DNA of 64,000 nt, taken from the NCBI GenBank assembly GCA_944392835.1, contig CALXYB010000005.1, positions 55,964-119,963 on the forward strand, given 5' to 3'. How positions within the stretch are numbered: position 1 is the stretch's first letter; every line of letters starts with the position of its first letter. Both the position numbers and the translations under genes were made by a program. The stretch is from an uncultured Alphaproteobacteria bacterium. GTDB taxonomy: Bacteria > Pseudomonadota > Alphaproteobacteria > RF32 > CAG-239. Shown piece after piece: positions 41,653 to 50,492 of the stretch. The notes below the pieces were generated by a model, which worked only from the letters and a program-made list of their open reading frames with translations, was not told the DNA's origin and did not search any database.

Positions 41653-42662
41653 ATGATTTATTTGTCGGTCTTATGCGTGGTTTTGGCTCTGTATATTGTT
41701 TATTTGCAACTTGCATGGCGCAAAACAAAACGCAACCTCAAAGAGTTAATCATTGAAAACGACAAACATACCACAACCCGCAACGAAGCCGAAGGCGGCG
41801 ATATGTATTTTAAGACCGACCTTGATTTATTATCACTTATGTTAATGAGGCAACTCTTAAAAAAACAGGCTTTAAGAGCGAAGAACTTATCGGTAAGCCC
41901 TTGCCTGGAACTTTGGTTGAAAATAACGAAAGTCGCATTGCCAAGCTTAAAGAGAATCTGAGCCAACTCATCAAAAATCAAGCAACACTTAATGTGGAAA
42001 ACCTGATGTGCAAAAAAGATGGCAGTTTCTTTAATGTACGATGCCGCAAGCGCCCTATTTTGAACGAAGTGCTTAAATGCGTGGGCATCAGCTATCTGTG
42101 CGAGGATATTACCGAAACAAAAATCTGGAAGCAAAAGCTCAATACCTATGCCAGCCACGACTTTTTGATTGCGGATATCTTGAACGAAGAAGCCTTGACC
42201 AAACGCGTGGAGCATGATTTTAACCGCGCCAAACGCTATAATCAACCCTTCTCTCTGCTGGTGATTGAGCTCAAAGATATTTATGATTTTGCCAACAAAG
42301 GTATCAGCTTTGAAACAGGCGATACGATTTTGAAAAATGCTGCCGAATATTGCGTTAAGACTTTTAAGAATGAAGATACTTATGTCGGGCGTTTTGACAA
42401 GACCAAAATCGGCGTGGTCTTTAGCCGCGAGGAACGTTCGGAAGCCGCACAAGCCGCCGAAAAGCTTTACAAAGCCGTCATTGAGCAAATCCGCAAGCTT
42501 AACATTGACCAATATAATGCCGAGATGATAGCCGTCTCGTACACCGACCGCAAAAACTTTAATGACACGGCGGATAATATGCTCGGACGTGTTCGCCGCC
42601 ATATCGGCAACGCTTTACGCAGCCACAAATATGGCATAAAATCTTCCGACAGCAAAGACTAA
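41653..42662 (+). pseudogene. PAS plus degenerate GGDEF protein gene, frameshifted
   Basis: Frame 1 (from 41653) gives a membrane helix (residues 1-18) and a PAS start (MYFKTDLD). The PAS then continues in a second frame from about 41826 (FIITYVNEATLKKTGFKSEE, then LIGKPLPGTLVE) to 42662. One base is missing around 41821-41828. The restored product is about 336 residues: membrane helix, PAS, then a GGDEF-fold domain (ALTKRVEHDFNRAKRYNQPF). Its signature reads GRFDKTKI in place of GGDEF, so cyclic-di-GMP synthesis would be lost even without the frameshift. Confidence 0.7.
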
Positions 42663-42736
42663 AAAAACGCATTCACAAAAAATTAAATTATTGCCGCTAA
42701 ACTAAACTTTGAAGAATCGATTTTTCAGGGTTGTTT

Positions 42737-43675
42737 ATGGCCAAAAAAGTTTGGATAATATTGCTGCCTTTAATGTTGCTGGTTTCGGGATGTACTTTCC
42801 ACCAGGGTGGAATTCGGCTGCTCAATTTCAGCGAATTATTCAACTCTCATCCCGACTATGTTACGGTCAGCAAAGGCGACACGCTTTACAGTATTTCGCG
42901 CCGATATAACGTACCTATCCGCGACCTTATTGAAGCTAACGGCCTGACCCCGCCTTACACGCTTGCCATCGGGCGCGTACTACGGATGCCGGGGGCGAGG
43001 TATCATACCGTTGCCAAAGGCGACACGCTTTACAGTATCTCTAAAAAATATGACGTTGACTTGCGCTCGCTCAGCCGCGTTAATAAACTTAGTGAACCCT
43101 ACACCCTTTCCATCGGCCAAAAATTGGTCTTACCGGGCAATCTGAGCAACGCGGAAACAGCCTCCTACCAAGCGGCAGCCAAGAAAACAACGCCAAGCCG
43201 CTGGAGCTGGAAGAAGAGCACTAGCACTTCTGCAAAAACTTCTACCGCAAAGAAGAAAACGACAACAACCCAAAAGACAACACCGGTTTCAAAGTACCGC
43301 AAAAACAAGTTCTTATGGCCGGTTAAAGGTACGGTTATTTCAAACTTCGGCACTATCGGCAAAGGACGAACCAATGACGGGATAAACATCAAAGCGCCTC
43401 TCGGCACAAATGTTAAGGCTGCGGACAAAGGTGTGGTTGCTTATGCCGGAAACGAGCTTAAAGGTTTCGGCAACCTGATTTTGATTAAGCATGATGATGG
43501 GTGGATTACGGCCTATGCGCATAATGACAGGCTTTTTGTGAAAAAAGGTCAACGTGTGGCGCGTGGCGAAAAAATCGCAACTGTGGGTTCTACCGGCGGC
43601 GTGAACACGCCTCAACTGCATTTTGAGGTTCGCTCCGGTAAAAAGGCAATGAATCCTCGTTCTTATCTGCCATAA
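42737..43675 (+). CDS. NlpD-like lipoprotein: two LysM plus degenerate M23 domain
   Basis: 312 residues from the ATG at 42737. The lipobox LVSGC gives a lipidated Cys at about residue 18. Two LysM repeats, each with KGDTLYSIS, bind peptidoglycan. A Lys/Thr/Ser-rich linker at 140-185 follows, then an M23 (LytM) domain at about 195-310. The zinc site is broken: NDGINI stands where active enzymes have H-x-G-x-D, and QLHFEVR replaces HLHFEVR. This is the pattern of NlpD/EnvC proteins, which activate cell-division amidases instead of cutting peptidoglycan. Confidence 0.9.
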   Translation: MAKKVWIILLPLMLLVSGCTFHQGGIRLLNFSELFNSHPDYVTVSKGDTLYSISRRYNVPIRDLIEANGLTPPYTLAIGRVLRMPGARYHTVAKGDTLYSISKKYDVDLRSLSRVNKLSEPYTLSIGQKLVLPGNLSNAETASYQAAAKKTTPSRWSWKKSTSTSAKTSTAKKKTTTTQKTTPVSKYRKNKFLWPVKGTVISNFGTIGKGRTNDGINIKAPLGTNVKAADKGVVAYAGNELKGFGNLILIKHDDGWITAYAHNDRLFVKKGQRVARGEKIATVGSTGGVNTPQLHFEVRSGKKAMNPRSYLP

Positions 43676-43750
43676 TAAAGCAAAACTTGCATTTTTTCTC
43701 TTAAATACTTAAATTATGAAAAAATTTGTGAAATAAATGACTTTAGACTC

Positions 43751-43778
43751 TTGTTTAAGGCGGAGTTTGGTGTATAGT
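43751..43778 (+). promoter_or_regulatory. Likely promoter of yajC-secD-secF
   Basis: TTGTTT at 43751 and TATAGT at 43773, spacer 16 bases, with TG directly before the -10 box; 33 bases before the yajC start. Confidence 0.5.
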
Positions 43779-43810
43779 CAGGAAAGTTTATTAATAAGTA
43801 GGAGAAAAAA

Positions 43811-44176
43811 ATGTTTATTAGTGAGGCTTTTGCCCAGGCTGGTGATGCGGCCGCAGCTCAGGGCTCTGTTTACGGAACTTTGATTCAGCTGGGTCTTATT
43901 TTTGTGATTTTCTATGTGTTGCTTATTCGTCCGCAACAAAAGAAAATCAGACAACATGAGGCTATGCTCATGGCTATCAAAAAAGGCGACAAAGTCATCA
44001 CCGGCGGCGGTATCTACGGCAAAGTCGTTAAGGCTGAAGATAATGGTATGGATTTGGTCGTTGAAATTGCCGATGGTTTGAATGTTACAGTTAACCGCGC
44101 CACAATCCGCGATGTTATAAACGATGCCGCACCAAAACCGGCAAACTCCAACACAAAAGAAAAGCACAAGAAATAA
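43811..44176 (+). CDS. yajC: YajC, preprotein translocase accessory subunit
   Basis: 121 residues; AGGAG ribosome binding site. One membrane helix (about 26-46: LIQLGLIFVIFYVLLIRPQQ), then the YajC motif RPQQKKIRQHEAMLMAIKKGDKVITGGGIYG. It associates with SecD and SecF in the inner membrane. It lies 15 bases before secD. Confidence 0.95.
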   Translation: MFISEAFAQAGDAAAAQGSVYGTLIQLGLIFVIFYVLLIRPQQKKIRQHEAMLMAIKKGDKVITGGGIYGKVVKAEDNGMDLVVEIADGLNVTVNRATIRDVINDAAPKPANSNTKEKHKK

Positions 44177-44191
44177 TTTAAGAGGCTTTAG

Positions 44192-45736
44192 ATGTATAAA
44201 TTATCACGAACCAGAATATTCCTGATTCTTGCTATTTGCGCCATCGGCATTTTCTTTGCCGTGCCAAATATGATGAAGGACACTTCCTCCCTGCCCAAAT
44301 GGTGGCAGCCGGTTAACCTCGGTCTTGACTTGCAAGGCGGTTCTAACCTCTTGTTGCAGGTTAAGATGGATGACGTTATTAAAGAAAGAATGTCTACGGT
44401 TGAAGATTCCGCCAGACAGATTTTGCGCGAGAATAAAATTCGTTACCAGAACTTAAATGCGGGCAGCGAATCGGTCAAAGTTAAAATTGATAATATGAAC
44501 TCTCGCAGCAAAGCACGCAGCTTGTTTGCAAAAATTGATAACGGCATTGTGGTTGAAGACGGCGAAGACGGCGAGTTAATCATTAAATATACAGACCAAG
44601 CTCTGAATGAGCTTCGTCTTAAAGTGGTTGACCAATCTATTGAGATTGTTCGTCGTCGTATTGATGAGCTCGGCACCAAAGAGCCGGTTATTCAGCGCCA
44701 AGGCAGCGACCGTATCGTGGTTCAGTTGCCCGGTTTGCAAAACCCCGAATATGTTAAGACTTTGCTCGGCAAAACCGCTAAATTGTCTTTCCATATGGTT
44801 GACAGCCGTTCAACAGCCGCAGATGCACGCAGAGGTGTTTTGGGTAGCTCATCTCGCTTGATTAAAGGCGAAGCCGGTGAAACTTATGTTATCAGCCGTA
44901 AGCCGGTTGTCGGCGGTGAAAATTTGGTTGACGCTCAGGCCGCTTTCCAAGAAGGACAGCCTGTGGTCAGCTTCAAGTTTAACACCATCGGCGGTAAAAA
45001 ATTCGGTGAAGCAACCAAAAACAATATCGGCGAAAGATTAGCCATTGTTTTGGATAATGAAGTTATTTCAGCACCGGTTGTACAAAGCGCCATTACGGGC
45101 GGTAGCGGTATCATTTCCGGTAACTTTACGCTAGAATCGGCCAACGACTTGGCTTTGCTTTTGCGTTCTGGCGCTCTGCCTGCTCCTTTGGAAGTTTTGG
45201 AAGAAAGAACAGTCGGCGCAGGCTTGGGTTCTGATTCTATCCGCGAAGGCGTTACGGCTTCCATTATCGGTCTGATTGCCATTATTGTCTTTATGGTTTT
45301 GGCTTATGGCTTGTTTGGTGTCTTCACAACCGTTACGGTTTTGATGAACCTGTTTTTGATGCTCGGCGCTTTGAGCTTTATGGGTGCGACCTTAACTTTG
45401 CCGGGTATTGCAGGTATTATCTTGACAATCGGTATGGCGGTTGATGCAAACGTGCTTATCTTTGAGCGTATGCGCGAAGAAGTTAAGAACGGACGTTCTA
45501 CCAAAGATGCCGCAGAGGCCGGTTTTGAAGAAGCTTGGGGAACAATTGTGGACTCCAACCTGACAACCTTGGTTGCCGCATTCGTTCTGTTTTACTTCGG
45601 AACTGGTCCGGTCAGAGGTTTTGCCGTAACCTTGGCTATCGGTATTGCAACATCTATGTTCACATCCGTTACGGTTACAAGATTAATCATTACCAGCTGG
45701 CTTACCAGATATAAGCCGAAGAAGCTGCCAATCTAG
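44192..45736 (+). CDS. secD: Protein-export membrane protein SecD
   Basis: 514 residues, RND-type. N-terminal membrane helix, LGLDLQGGSNLLLQV at the start of the periplasmic part, the P1 head (VDQSIEIVRRRIDELGTKEP) and the C-terminal six-helix bundle. The bundle shows GIAGIILTIGMAVDANVLIFE with the Asp needed for proton use. SecDF pulls exported proteins across the membrane. Length is typical of alphaproteobacteria. Confidence 0.97.
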   Translation: MYKLSRTRIFLILAICAIGIFFAVPNMMKDTSSLPKWWQPVNLGLDLQGGSNLLLQVKMDDVIKERMSTVEDSARQILRENKIRYQNLNAGSESVKVKIDNMNSRSKARSLFAKIDNGIVVEDGEDGELIIKYTDQALNELRLKVVDQSIEIVRRRIDELGTKEPVIQRQGSDRIVVQLPGLQNPEYVKTLLGKTAKLSFHMVDSRSTAADARRGVLGSSSRLIKGEAGETYVISRKPVVGGENLVDAQAAFQEGQPVVSFKFNTIGGKKFGEATKNNIGERLAIVLDNEVISAPVVQSAITGGSGIISGNFTLESANDLALLLRSGALPAPLEVLEERTVGAGLGSDSIREGVTASIIGLIAIIVFMVLAYGLFGVFTTVTVLMNLFLMLGALSFMGATLTLPGIAGIILTIGMAVDANVLIFERMREEVKNGRSTKDAAEAGFEEAWGTIVDSNLTTLVAAFVLFYFGTGPVRGFAVTLAIGIATSMFTSVTVTRLIITSWLTRYKPKKLPI

Positions 45737-45753
45737 TACAAGGACAAAAAGAT

Positions 45754-46689
45754 ATGATGAAGATTTTTAGTTGGGTAACCAAAGATACATCCATTAATTT
45801 TATGGGGGTGCGCAAGCTAACTTATGTGCTCTCTATCGGCTTGTTCTTGCTATCTATCGGCTGCATTGCCATCAAGGGTTTTAATTATGGCATTGACTTT
45901 TCCGGCGGTATTTTGATTGAGCTCAAGGCTGACGAAAAAATTAATATTGAAGCGATGCGCGAGCAATTGAGCCACGTTGACCTTGATGATGTTAATATCC
46001 AAACGATTGGTGAAATCGGCGATGAAGTTATGATTAGAGCTCAGGCTAAAGGCTTGGATGAAAAAGAGCAGATGGCCGCCGTTAATGAGATTAAGAGCAC
46101 GCTCGGTTCAGATTATGAATATCGCCGCGTTGAGCTGGTTGGTCCGCAAGTTGGTGATGAGCTCAAAAAAGACGGTATCATTGCCTCTATCATCGCCATT
46201 TTAGCCATCACGGCATATATTTGGGTACGTTTTGAGTGGCAATTTGCTCTCGGGGCTTGCTTAGGCTTGGTTCATGACGTGGTTATTACGGTTGGCTTGT
46301 TGTCCTTGTTTGATATGGACTTCAGCTTAACAACCGTTGCGGCGATTTTGACTCTTGCCGGTTATTCGGTCAACGATACGGTGGTTACTTATGACCGTAT
46401 CAGAGAAAACCTGCGCAAGTATAAGAAAATGCCGCAATATGACTTGTTGAACAAAAGTGTTAATGACATTTTCTCAAGAACTATCTTGACTGGTTTGACA
46501 ACTTTGTTTGCTTCCATCTCTTTGTTGATTTGGGGTGGCGATGTTTTGAGAAGTTTCTCTTTCACTCTGGTTTGGGGTATTCTTATCGGTACATATTCTT
46601 CTATTTATGTATCGGCGGTTATCCTCAACTTCTTTGATTTGAGAAAACAACCGGATGAAAGTGTTATTAATCCGTTTGGCAATATTTAG
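45754..46689 (+). CDS. secF: Protein-export membrane protein SecF
   Basis: 311 residues. YGIDFSGGILIELK near the start, the periplasmic P4 domain, and membrane bundle with LTLAGYSVNDTVVTYDRIREN, ending with ILIGTYSSIYVSAVIL. It works with SecD. The start is one of two adjacent Met codons. A strong terminator follows the gene and closes the yajC-secDF operon. Confidence 0.97.
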   Translation: MMKIFSWVTKDTSINFMGVRKLTYVLSIGLFLLSIGCIAIKGFNYGIDFSGGILIELKADEKINIEAMREQLSHVDLDDVNIQTIGEIGDEVMIRAQAKGLDEKEQMAAVNEIKSTLGSDYEYRRVELVGPQVGDELKKDGIIASIIAILAITAYIWVRFEWQFALGACLGLVHDVVITVGLLSLFDMDFSLTTVAAILTLAGYSVNDTVVTYDRIRENLRKYKKMPQYDLLNKSVNDIFSRTILTGLTTLFASISLLIWGGDVLRSFSFTLVWGILIGTYSSIYVSAVILNFFDLRKQPDESVINPFGNI

Positions 46690-46707
46690 CCTTATGATTG
46701 CTTTTCA

Positions 46708-46737
46708 ATCCCCCTCAAAACGAGGGGGATTTTTTTG
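46708..46737 (+). terminator. Terminator of the sec operon
   Basis: ATCCCCCTC / GAGGGGGAT stem with loop AAAAC followed by seven T. Confidence 0.9.
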
Positions 46738-46863
46738 TTAACAGATTTTTAACCGCTTTGTGCCAAGCTTTTTATGTGTAAACATTTTGTTTGCCGACCT
46801 CTTGCAAATTAAAAAAAGATGTGTTACACAGTTGTTACGGAATAAGGAAATGGATGTTATGTC

Positions 46864-47223
46864 ATGATTATTGATAGTAACAATAAAAGCCAGAGAAGTA
46901 TTTTAACCAATAAATGCTTTTACCAGACGACTGCGCGGATTATGCGCGACTTTGAGGAAAAAGGCTATGCTAATGCGGCTGATGAAACCGCGAAAGTTAT
47001 TGCGGCCTACCATGACCTTGTGAAGAAAAAAACCAAAAATAATTTCAATGCCGACTATAATGCCGCCTTCCAGCGGATTGATAATGCTATCCAGACATTA
47101 GCCAACAAGGTTTTTTATGACTGCGATAAAAAAGCGCAGGATTATGCCTACCACTCCTTTGAGGAATTTGACCACATCAACGCCATAGTCGGTCGTCAGC
47201 ATATTAAAAAAGGCTCTCTCTAA
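46864..47223 (+). CDS. Hypothetical protein, 119 residues
   Basis: Soluble, helical, with one Cys near the N-terminus and one in the middle. Contains MRDFEEKGYANAADETAKVI and NAAFQRIDNAIQTLANKVFY. No signal peptide or membrane segment. No family recognised. Followed directly by the dispersed repeat and a long hairpin. Confidence 0.6.
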   Translation: MIIDSNNKSQRSILTNKCFYQTTARIMRDFEEKGYANAADETAKVIAAYHDLVKKKTKNNFNADYNAAFQRIDNAIQTLANKVFYDCDKKAQDYAYHSFEEFDHINAIVGRQHIKKGSL

Positions 47224-47318
47224 CAAGCTGCAAACTGTTGCCAGCTTGACCGCGGCAATGGCTGCTTTGAGGATCATTGTTGAACCGCGTTGCTTCCTAA
47301 GTGCATATCTATCTTGTG
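47224..47318. repeat. Dispersed ~95-bp repeat, copy 2
   Basis: Second copy of 34466-34559, again directly after a stop codon. The rest of the gene-free stretch to 47551 holds only the hairpin at 47346 and an AT-rich presumed promoter region. Confidence 0.75.
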
Positions 47319-47345
47319 GGGCTTGAAATTAAGCCTTGTGTTTAA

Positions 47346-47380
47346 AAGGAAACGCCTGATATTCTATCAGGCGTTTCCTT
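47346..47380. terminator. Long hairpin, likely terminator
   Basis: Perfect 16-bp stem AAGGAAACGCCTGATA/TATCAGGCGTTTCCTT with loop TTC. Poor T tract afterwards. Confidence 0.6.
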
Positions 47381-47551
47381 ATTAGGGCAGATATCACTCA
47401 TATTCTATATTTTTAATATAACATAAATTTTGCTCAAAAATTATAAAACTTTTGTTACATTTATCGTCATAATTGTCATTTTGAAGTTGCCAAATATATC
47501 TGTTCGGCTATGCTGTGCTTATTCTGTTTTCTTAAAACAAAGGAGATGCTT

Positions 47552-47893
47552 ATGCCTTTTATTACCATTGATACTAACGCTAAGAAGCAAGTTGAAGATT
47601 TGGATTTGGTGGAATTGACCGATTTAGTCTCTATTGAGCTCGGCAAACCTAAAGATTATATCGTTGCCAAGATAAATTCTAATGTTAATCTTTGTTGTGG
47701 CGGAACACCCAGCGTCTGTGGCGCGTTGATTGAGATGAAATCTATCGGCTTTGGCTGCAAAATTTCTCGTCTGGCTCAAGTATTGACAGATTTTTGCGTG
47801 GCAAAATTTAGTTGTGAAGCTTCTGCCGTTAATATCCACTTTGTTGATATGCCAGCCGCAAATGTGGCTAAAGGCGGACGTACTTTTGGCTAA
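47552..47893 (+). CDS. MIF/D-dopachrome tautomerase-family protein
   Basis: 113 residues from the ATG at 47552 with ribosome binding site AAAGGAG. After Met removal it starts with Pro, the tautomerase catalytic residue (MPFITIDTN). Further family features are ELGKPKDYIVAKI (catalytic-site Lys), ALIEMKSIGF, the strand VNIHFVDMPAANV and the ending GGRTFG. The DMxAANV plus TF ending is specific to the MIF branch, not 4-oxalocrotonate tautomerase. Likely acts on phenylpyruvate-type enols in vitro; the true role is unknown. No signal peptide. Confidence 0.88.
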   Translation: MPFITIDTNAKKQVEDLDLVELTDLVSIELGKPKDYIVAKINSNVNLCCGGTPSVCGALIEMKSIGFGCKISRLAQVLTDFCVAKFSCEASAVNIHFVDMPAANVAKGGRTFG

Positions 47894-47985
47894 GCTTGTG
47901 CGTTTTTGAGATATCTGCATTGCCAAAAACGCTTTTTTGCGTTACAGATGTCTTATTCTTATTTTAATATTCAAAAGGACTTTTT

Positions 47986-48963
47986 ATGAAAAAAATTTCA
48001 TTAATCGGATGTGGTCGCTGGGGAACTTTCTTGGGCTGGTATGCCGGAAATTATTGCAATTTTGATCAGGTTGATATGTATGACATTCCAACCTCCCCGA
48101 ATTTTATTGAACTTCGCGACACACGCAAAAATCCCTATTTGAGCTTATCTGACAATATGGTTTTGCACGACAATATTGAAGCCGTGCTTGGTAATGATAT
48201 CATCATTGTTTCTATCGGCTGCCAACATTTCCGCTCTTTATGCAAACAGCTTAATGGTTATAATGTGGCAGGCAAAACTTTCTTATTGGCCATGAAAGGG
48301 CTTGAAACACCCAGCGCAAAAATTATGCATGACATTATGAAAGAAGAAGTCAAGCAAGATATTCATATTGCGGTTTTGGCTGGTCCGGGGCATGTACAGG
48401 ATTATATGCAGAAGGTTCCGTCTTGCGCCGTGATAGACTCTTATGATGAGGCAACCAAAGATATGCTGATTAAAAATCTGCAAAGTGAACTTATCCGCTT
48501 TTATTATGGTTCTGACCTTATCGGAAACCAAATCGGCGCCGCTCTTAAGAATGTTATCGGCTTGGCGGCCGGAATCTTGGATGGTTTGGAGTGGTATGGC
48601 CTAAAAGGTGCTTTGATGGCCAGAGCTCCGATTGAGGTTGGTCGTTTTATTGGGCATTTTGGCGGCAACCCACATACAGCTTATGGTTTGGCTCATTTGG
48701 GCGATTATGAAGCAACACTCTTCTCCAAACATAGCCATAACCGCAGCTTTGGCGAGAGCTTTGCCAGAGGCGAAAACTTCGGAAAACTTGCCGAAGGTGT
48801 GCCTACACTTGAAGCGGTTAAGCTGATTGCCGACAAGGAAGGTATTGATATGCCCATCTGTCAGGCTCTGTATAAGGTTATTTATGAAAAGGCTGACATT
48901 AAAAATACTATTCGGGAAATATTTAACCGAGATCTTAAACAAGAGTTTGCTCAGATTTGCTAA
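47986..48963 (+). CDS. NAD(P)-dependent glycerol-3-phosphate dehydrogenase-like protein
   Basis: 325 residues, AAGGAC ribosome binding site. Nucleotide binding ISLIGCGRWGTFLGW at the N-terminus, AMKGLE and AVLAGPGHV in the middle, and the catalytic Lys in IGAALKNVIGLAAGILDGL. All match GpsA, which makes glycerol 3-phosphate for phospholipids. The segment after the Lys (YGLKGALMARAPIEVGRF) differs somewhat from the usual, so the substrate is likely but not certain. Confidence 0.85.
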   Translation: MKKISLIGCGRWGTFLGWYAGNYCNFDQVDMYDIPTSPNFIELRDTRKNPYLSLSDNMVLHDNIEAVLGNDIIIVSIGCQHFRSLCKQLNGYNVAGKTFLLAMKGLETPSAKIMHDIMKEEVKQDIHIAVLAGPGHVQDYMQKVPSCAVIDSYDEATKDMLIKNLQSELIRFYYGSDLIGNQIGAALKNVIGLAAGILDGLEWYGLKGALMARAPIEVGRFIGHFGGNPHTAYGLAHLGDYEATLFSKHSHNRSFGESFARGENFGKLAEGVPTLEAVKLIADKEGIDMPICQALYKVIYEKADIKNTIREIFNRDLKQEFAQIC

Positions 48964-48967
48964 AATG

Positions 48968-48995
48968 AAAGCTCCGCTAAAAACGGAGCTTTTTC
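48968..48995 (+). terminator. Terminator between the gpsA-like gene and murI
   Basis: AAAGCTCCG / CGGAGCTTT hairpin with a T run; probably bidirectional. Confidence 0.85.
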
Positions 48996-48996
48996 T

Positions 48997-49776
48997 TTAA
49001 TGCTCGTGAATATCAATCCCCGGAAACAACATATTCGCCAGCAGCTGGTAATGTTTGTTGATTTTGCTGACATAAAAATTATGTGTTCCGTTTTGGCTCA
49101 GTCGGCAGTTTATCTCCGTGTGGCGGTGCAGATAATCCGCAAGTTTTGCGCCCATCAGCTCATCTTGCGAAACGACACGCACGGACGGCAAGCTTTTACG
49201 GAAATATTCCTTGACCAAAGGATAATGCGTGCAACCCAAAATCAGGCTGTCTATATTGGAAAAAGCAGCGGCATATTCCTTGGACAAAGCTTCGGCCAAA
49301 GCAAAATCATTATCCTCAATAGCGGGGACAAGCTTTGGCGCGGCGATTTCTTCAACCTCAAGCTCGGGGCGAATCTTGTGAAGTTCGGTTTGGTAAATAT
49401 GTGAACGTACCGTTGCATTGGTCGCAACAACACCGACTTTTGCCGTATGTGCTTCCAGCGCTTCCTCCACGGTGGGAATAACCACACCCAAAACTTTTAC
49501 ATCAGGCGCATATTCGGGAATAAAACGCTGTTGGATATAGCGCAAAGCAATAGATGTCGCCGTATTGCAGGCAATGATGATTATGGCGCAATCCTGAGAT
49601 ATTAAAAACTTTACGGCTTCCAAAGTATAGTTCAGAATACGCCCCGAAGTTTTTTCACCATAAGGCAGGTGTTTGGTGTCACCATAATATACGTAATCAT
49701 ATTCAGGCAAAGCTTTGATAAAAGCTCTGGTTATGACCAAGCCGCCTAAGCCGGAATCAAAAACACCTATTTTCAT
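48997..49776 (-). CDS. murI: Glutamate racemase
   Basis: 259 residues. Start FDSGLGGLVITRA, YYGDTKHLPYG, and the two catalytic Cys: ACNTATS (Cys70) and GCTHYPL (Cys182). Makes D-glutamate for peptidoglycan. Last gene of a three-gene overlapping set with the AlkD-like and PHP genes; the ATG overlaps the end of the AlkD-like gene by four bases. Confidence 0.96.
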   Translation of the reverse strand: MKIGVFDSGLGGLVITRAFIKALPEYDYVYYGDTKHLPYGEKTSGRILNYTLEAVKFLISQDCAIIIIACNTATSIALRYIQQRFIPEYAPDVKVLGVVIPTVEEALEAHTAKVGVVATNATVRSHIYQTELHKIRPELEVEEIAAPKLVPAIEDNDFALAEALSKEYAAAFSNIDSLILGCTHYPLVKEYFRKSLPSVRVVSQDELMGAKLADYLHRHTEINCRLSQNGTHNFYVSKINKHYQLLANMLFPGIDIHEH

Positions 49777-50492
49777 TGTTTTTTCCTCATATAATAATGC
49801 CTGACCTCTTCCGGTAATCTCTCAAGGGCATAGCGCAAGGTTGTTCGCGGCAAAGATGCGGCATAGGAATCTAAAAAAGCTAATAGCTCTTTCTCATTGC
49901 GTTTTCCCATTTCGCGCAACATCCAACCGACTGATTTATGAATTAAGTCATGTTTATGACCTAAAAATTTAACAGCCAAATTTTTTATATCCGCAAAATT
50001 ATCCTGCTTTATGAGGCACCAACAGGAAACAACGGCAATTCGCTGAGCCCAAAGATTGTCTTCATCTGCCAAAGCATAGAGTATGCCCTTATCTTGGGTA
50101 TGAGCTACATAATCTCCAAGGATTTTGTGGGCAGAAATATCAACTAAATCCCAGTTATTGATTAAGTGCCGATTATTGAGATAAAAGTCTGTGATTTGCT
50201 TTTTTTCTGCTTGTTCTTTGGCTAGATGTTCATATTGCCAAACCAAGCAACAAACCGCAAAACTTCTCGCCTCATGGCATGGTTGGTGCAAAAGTTTTTC
50301 TATATCCTCAAAATCAAGTTTAGAAGCATATTGATGTGCTAATTTTTTTATCTCGGGTAATTTTATTCCCCAAAAAACATCGCCTTCGGCATATTCTCCT
50401 TTGCCGGTTTTGAAAAAACTTTGTAATCTTTCAGCTTGCTTCTTATCTGCCTTTTGGGTCAGTATGCGCATTATGTCTGCGGCCTTAGTCAT
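49773..50492 (-). CDS. DNA alkylation repair protein (AlkD-like HEAT repeat)
   Basis: 239 residues of helical repeats. AEGDVFWGIKLPEIKKLAHQYA, HEARSFAVCCLVWQYE, NNWDLVDISAHKILG and LIHKSVGWMLREMGKRN match the AlkD family, which removes alkylated bases by wrapping DNA. WDLVD contains the Asp used in AlkD. It overlaps the preceding PHP gene at the stop/start. Confidence 0.9.
   Translation of the reverse strand: MTKAADIMRILTQKADKKQAERLQSFFKTGKGEYAEGDVFWGIKLPEIKKLAHQYASKLDFEDIEKLLHQPCHEARSFAVCCLVWQYEHLAKEQAEKKQITDFYLNNRHLINNWDLVDISAHKILGDYVAHTQDKGILYALADEDNLWAQRIAVVSCWCLIKQDNFADIKNLAVKFLGHKHDLIHKSVGWMLREMGKRNEKELLAFLDSYAASLPRTTLRYALERLPEEVRHYYMRKKQ

Noticed and set aside
41700..42602. 300-residue frame opposite the PAS/GGDEF gene
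   Set aside because: It is open because of codon bias in the real gene; the plus-strand frames contain recognisable PAS and GGDEF-fold sequence.
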